Source: JABMMZ01 sp044373665 (GTDB taxonomy: Bacteria > Bacteroidota > Bacteroidia > NS11-12g > UBA955). From it: DNA of 7,443 nt. How positions within the stretch are numbered: position 1 is the stretch's first letter; every line of letters begins with the position of its first letter. The DNA is taken from NCBI GenBank assembly GCA_044373665.1, contig JBIPNH010000114.1, forward strand, positions 1 to 7,443, given 5' to 3'. This document shows positions 5,801-7,443 of the stretch, piece by piece. The notes below the pieces were generated by a model, which had not been told where the DNA came from, did no database searches, and was given only the letters and a program-made list of their open reading frames with translations. Position numbers and translations under genes: made by a program.

Positions 5801-7443
5801 CTGTAAATGCAAATTCAGGATGTACTCCTTTTACGGTTAAAACCAACAATCAGTCTTTCGGTAAAGATTCTTCAGTTATTTCTCACTATTGGGATTTCAA
5901 TTCATTACACTATTCTGCACAAAAAAATGATTCATTTGTATTTGTAAACAATACTAACAGCAATAAATTGTATAATATCTCTTACATCGCAACAACTCAA
6001 AACAATTGTAAAGACACAGTTAGCGCAGTAATTACCGTTCGTCCAAAGCCATTTGCAGATTTTAAATTGTCTTCTGATAAAATTTGTGCGGCTACTCAAG
6101 TAACAGTAACAGACCAATCTCAAAATGCTTCTACTTACTTTTGGGGAACTTCAAATTCATTAAATACAGGTAAGGCTGTTGAGGGTATTAAATTGGCAGG
6201 TATCTATTTGTTTGACACTACTTACACTATTTACCATCAAGTTACTTCTCCATTCGGATGTTTGAGCGATGTAGTTTCTAAAAATGTAATTGTAATGGGT
6301 AAACCAAAAGCTGATTTTGTATTCTCTAAAGACTCTTTATGTTCTTCAGATAACGTGAAAATGACTAACAATTCATATGGGGCTTCTAGCTTCATGTGGA
6401 GATTTGGAAAAACCCAAACCAGTTTGGCTGTTAATCCAACCTTTAGTGCCACATTAAATCCATTTACAAGAAGAGATTCTATAATCAATGTTGGATTGTT
6501 TGTTACCTCGGCAATTGGTTGTAAAGATACTTTAAACAAAAATGTTTATCTCGTAAACAAACCTGTTGAGAAAATCAATATTGAAAATGCATTTGGTTGT
6601 ACTGACTTAAATGTTAATTTCGAAAATGGTTCATCTAAATTTAAAGTTCTTTCTTGGGACATGGGAGATAACAAAGTATTCTTTAATACAGAAAAAGTAA
6701 CCCATTCTTTCCATAATGCTTCTCAAGAATTGATTTACCAACCAAAAATTCAAATGATCAGACAATATTTGAATTGTAAAGATACTGCTTATGGTAATGT
6801 TATTGTTTATCCTAAACCAAAAGCTGATTTTATATCTAACCGTCCAGATGTTTGTGATGATGGTTTATTCAAATTCGTAAACCAATCTAAAAACTTTAAA
6901 GCAAACACTTGGTTAATCAACGAAAATCAATATTATAATCAATATGACTTGAATACTCAATTGACATATTCTGCAAAAAATGATACTTTATACCGCGTTA
7001 AATTAATTGTTAATAATGCTTATTCTTGTTCAGATAGTACAGAAAAAGACATTAAATTAAGTCCTAAAATGGTGGTTAAATTCAAAAAAACACCAATTGT
7101 CTCTTGTGAAAAAGGGAATATAACGTTTACCAACCAATCTGAAAATGCAGTTAGATATTTCTGGAAATTTGGAGATGGTGGTATCTCAAACGAAATTCAC
7201 CCTAATTATATTTACAACCGTTATGGAAACTACAAGGTGAAATTATATGGTTACAATCAAGATGGTTGTGTAGACAGCAGTGAAAATGATGAATTTGTTA
7301 AAGTGTTAGAAATACCAATCGCGGACTTTGTTTATGGCCCAACTTCACCAAAATTACCAAATGCAAAAGTTGACTTTGTTTCTAAACCTATCGTTTATGG
7401 TGTTGATATGGATGCTTTAAAATATGAATGGAATTTCGGCGAC
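2815..7443 (+). CDS. Giant secreted PKD-repeat surface protein, 3' end outside window
   Basis: The frame from ATG 2815 is open for 1543 codons to the last base, so the true product is longer. The ATG at 2810 is in another frame and meets a stop within eleven codons. Residues 1-24 are a signal peptide (basic MAKK, then a hydrophobic core), with cleavage likely at TYA|C25. The residues before C25 fit a lipobox poorly, so a lipoprotein is less likely. The remainder is an array of Ig-like/PKD modules. WGDG or WNFGDG-type signatures begin at W162, W254, W345, W513, W592 (WNMGD) and W1450 (WKFGDG), and the window ends inside another WNFGD. Many modules carry degenerate versions. PKD modules are extracellular beta-sandwiches used as spacers or for adhesion. 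Proteins like this in Bacteroidota often end in a gliding-motility-associated or type IX secretion sorting domain; that is expected here but not visible. No enzymatic domain is seen. The specific function is unknown; adhesion, matrix or gliding roles are all possible. Confidence 0.9.
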   Translation, partial: MAKKFSSVLVALVTFLVVSTSTYACSVTPNFTYVVSNTCGLPNVLSIKNTSTGTFNTSAKYWWKVNGKTIDTTLGLDSIEVLLKKTGANTIKLFVRDSSGCVDSTSASTVTVTTNAKTIIDQSTFGSHSPQWVNCLMFQNDPDTFRIKFSSADTLKQLRIIWGDGNVDTSFSNLAPNTIKQHLYRSLGSFEVKIVTTNGNCIDTVYGTIVNQRIPTAGIIGPPSGNNRGCVPHQLRIVNNSYNISNLTQFLLEWGDGESQNLPYTASNDTIYHTYTKGMCGGVIKLTARNVCGSSFTTWNPVDISDKDKALWAVDVTCDPTKSHLFHNLSNDKYCLMPDLKEYFWNFGDGTTIGWTTSKASQNHKYAKEGDYTITLIAKNACGVDTFKNKISVFYNPKALFSFNQDRGCNPLSVTLKDTSKGRGITREWKVTEGTSTYTFKDSILNYTFTKVGTHSISLRVSNKCGQSTLSKNFRVNGKPKAQFASIASGCTPLKVSFTNTTNSYFVNPTYSWNFGDNTTSTQKNPASKVYTTPGNYEVVLVVNDSCGTDTFKRTFTVYGLPVASFTADTASCTFDSISFVNQSINSNVFKWNMGDNQTFQTSNLNTLKYAYKTTGTFTVRLISGTGNGCADTAFQSVKIKPGAKAVFNINKLYACAPASFIITNSSLYSSSNTWYLNDSLLSKTASINDILLSNDTSIARLKLIVTSASSCQSDTLEKVFFTPANPVAAINNLDSGCGVLRVNFVNGTTFANQYKWTLGNGQTSTLKNPSVNYAASLTNDTLYNVQLSVKNWVGCADTTSTKVKVFAAPKAIFVADKTVGCGPLNVSFSNNSITNNDKPTSSLSYLWQINQTQSTQKDLQHVFVASNTVDSVYSVVLKVTSQNGCVNSANRTITVRPNPNVKFTLNKDKACYELKTSTLNLSKPGNNGNITSMTFNWNFGNGSTANSLNSNVNFKSSVRRDTSYKITLIGKNQYNCVDTAIGYAYVYAKPVATFAVNANSGCTPFTVKTNNQSFGKDSSVISHYWDFNSLHYSAQKNDSFVFVNNTNSNKLYNISYIATTQNNCKDTVSAVITVRPKPFADFKLSSDKICAATQVTVTDQSQNASTYFWGTSNSLNTGKAVEGIKLAGIYLFDTTYTIYHQVTSPFGCLSDVVSKNVIVMGKPKADFVFSKDSLCSSDNVKMTNNSYGASSFMWRFGKTQTSLAVNPTFSATLNPFTRRDSIINVGLFVTSAIGCKDTLNKNVYLVNKPVEKINIENAFGCTDLNVNFENGSSKFKVLSWDMGDNKVFFNTEKVTHSFHNASQELIYQPKIQMIRQYLNCKDTAYGNVIVYPKPKADFISNRPDVCDDGLFKFVNQSKNFKANTWLINENQYYNQYDLNTQLTYSAKNDTLYRVKLIVNNAYSCSDSTEKDIKLSPKMVVKFKKTPIVSCEKGNITFTNQSENAVRYFWKFGDGGISNEIHPNYIYNRYGNYKVKLYGYNQDGCVDSSENDEFVKVLEIPIADFVYGPTSPKLPNAKVDFVSKPIVYGVDMDALKYEWNFGD
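2929..7443 (+). repeat. Array of 17 cysteine-paired PKD/Ig-like modules plus a partial eighteenth
   Basis: The first cysteine of successive modules falls at residues 39, 135, 230, 318, 409, 491, 573, 656, 738, 822, 912, 1003, 1091, 1176, 1262, 1347 and 1431, a period of 82-96 residues. A second cysteine follows about 55-66 residues later near the module end, commonly as GCxDT, NCKDT or CGxDT (for example 101, 201, 292, 465, 547, 630, 712, 796, 1485). A typical module reads KPxAxF, then GCxPLxVxFxNxS, a central tryptophan (WxFGD when intact), an alternating beta strand such as YxVxLxVxN, the second cysteine, and a VxVxP linker. The visible part of module 18 (about 1500-1543) has no cysteine. 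The modules have diverged in sequence, so this is an old protein-level repeat and not a recent DNA duplication. Confidence 0.85.

Noticed and set aside
4303..6539. Three minus-strand frames (4303-4617, 5932-6123, 6237-6539)
   Set aside because: All are antisense to clear PKD-type modules and show no domain of their own.

Overview
The window looks like Bacteroidota DNA. It is AT-rich, has no Shine-Dalgarno sequences ahead of its genes, and carries TAnnTTTG-type -7 promoter elements. It encodes a TonB-dependent receptor with the N-terminal carboxypeptidase-regulatory-like extension usual in that phylum. Next to it is a giant secreted PKD-repeat protein of the kind exported by the type IX secretion system. 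Genus and species cannot be told from the sequence alone.

Region 1 (1-181) is a regulatory leader. A -7 promoter element at 12-19 is followed at once by a nearly complete thiamine pyrophosphate (TPP) riboswitch aptamer at about 25-114. A 67-base stretch then leads to the receptor start codon. Region 2 (182-2626) is one intact gene for an 814-residue outer-membrane TonB-dependent receptor. Together they suggest an outer-membrane importer for thiamine or a thiamine precursor or phosphate ester, made when intracellular TPP is low. The ligand is inferred from the riboswitch, not from the protein sequence.

Region 3 (2627-2814) is a 188-base intergenic gap. It has two tandem -7-like elements near the end of the receptor gene and a 41-base pure A/T tract containing two runs of nine T. 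Region 4 (2815-7443) is a reading frame that stays open for 1543 codons to the window edge, so the gene is cut off at its 3' end. It encodes a signal peptide followed by 17 Ig-like/PKD-type modules of about 82-96 residues, each with two regularly placed cysteines, and the beginning of an eighteenth. The protein is probably a cell-surface or secreted adhesin-like protein, with any sorting domain lying beyond the window.

The two genes share a strand, but nothing links them functionally. I see no tRNA, rRNA, CRISPR array, insertion sequence or phage gene. I did not find a clearly new system. The points most worth following up are the TPP-controlled receptor, with its unusual P5 stem, and the cysteine-paired repeat architecture.
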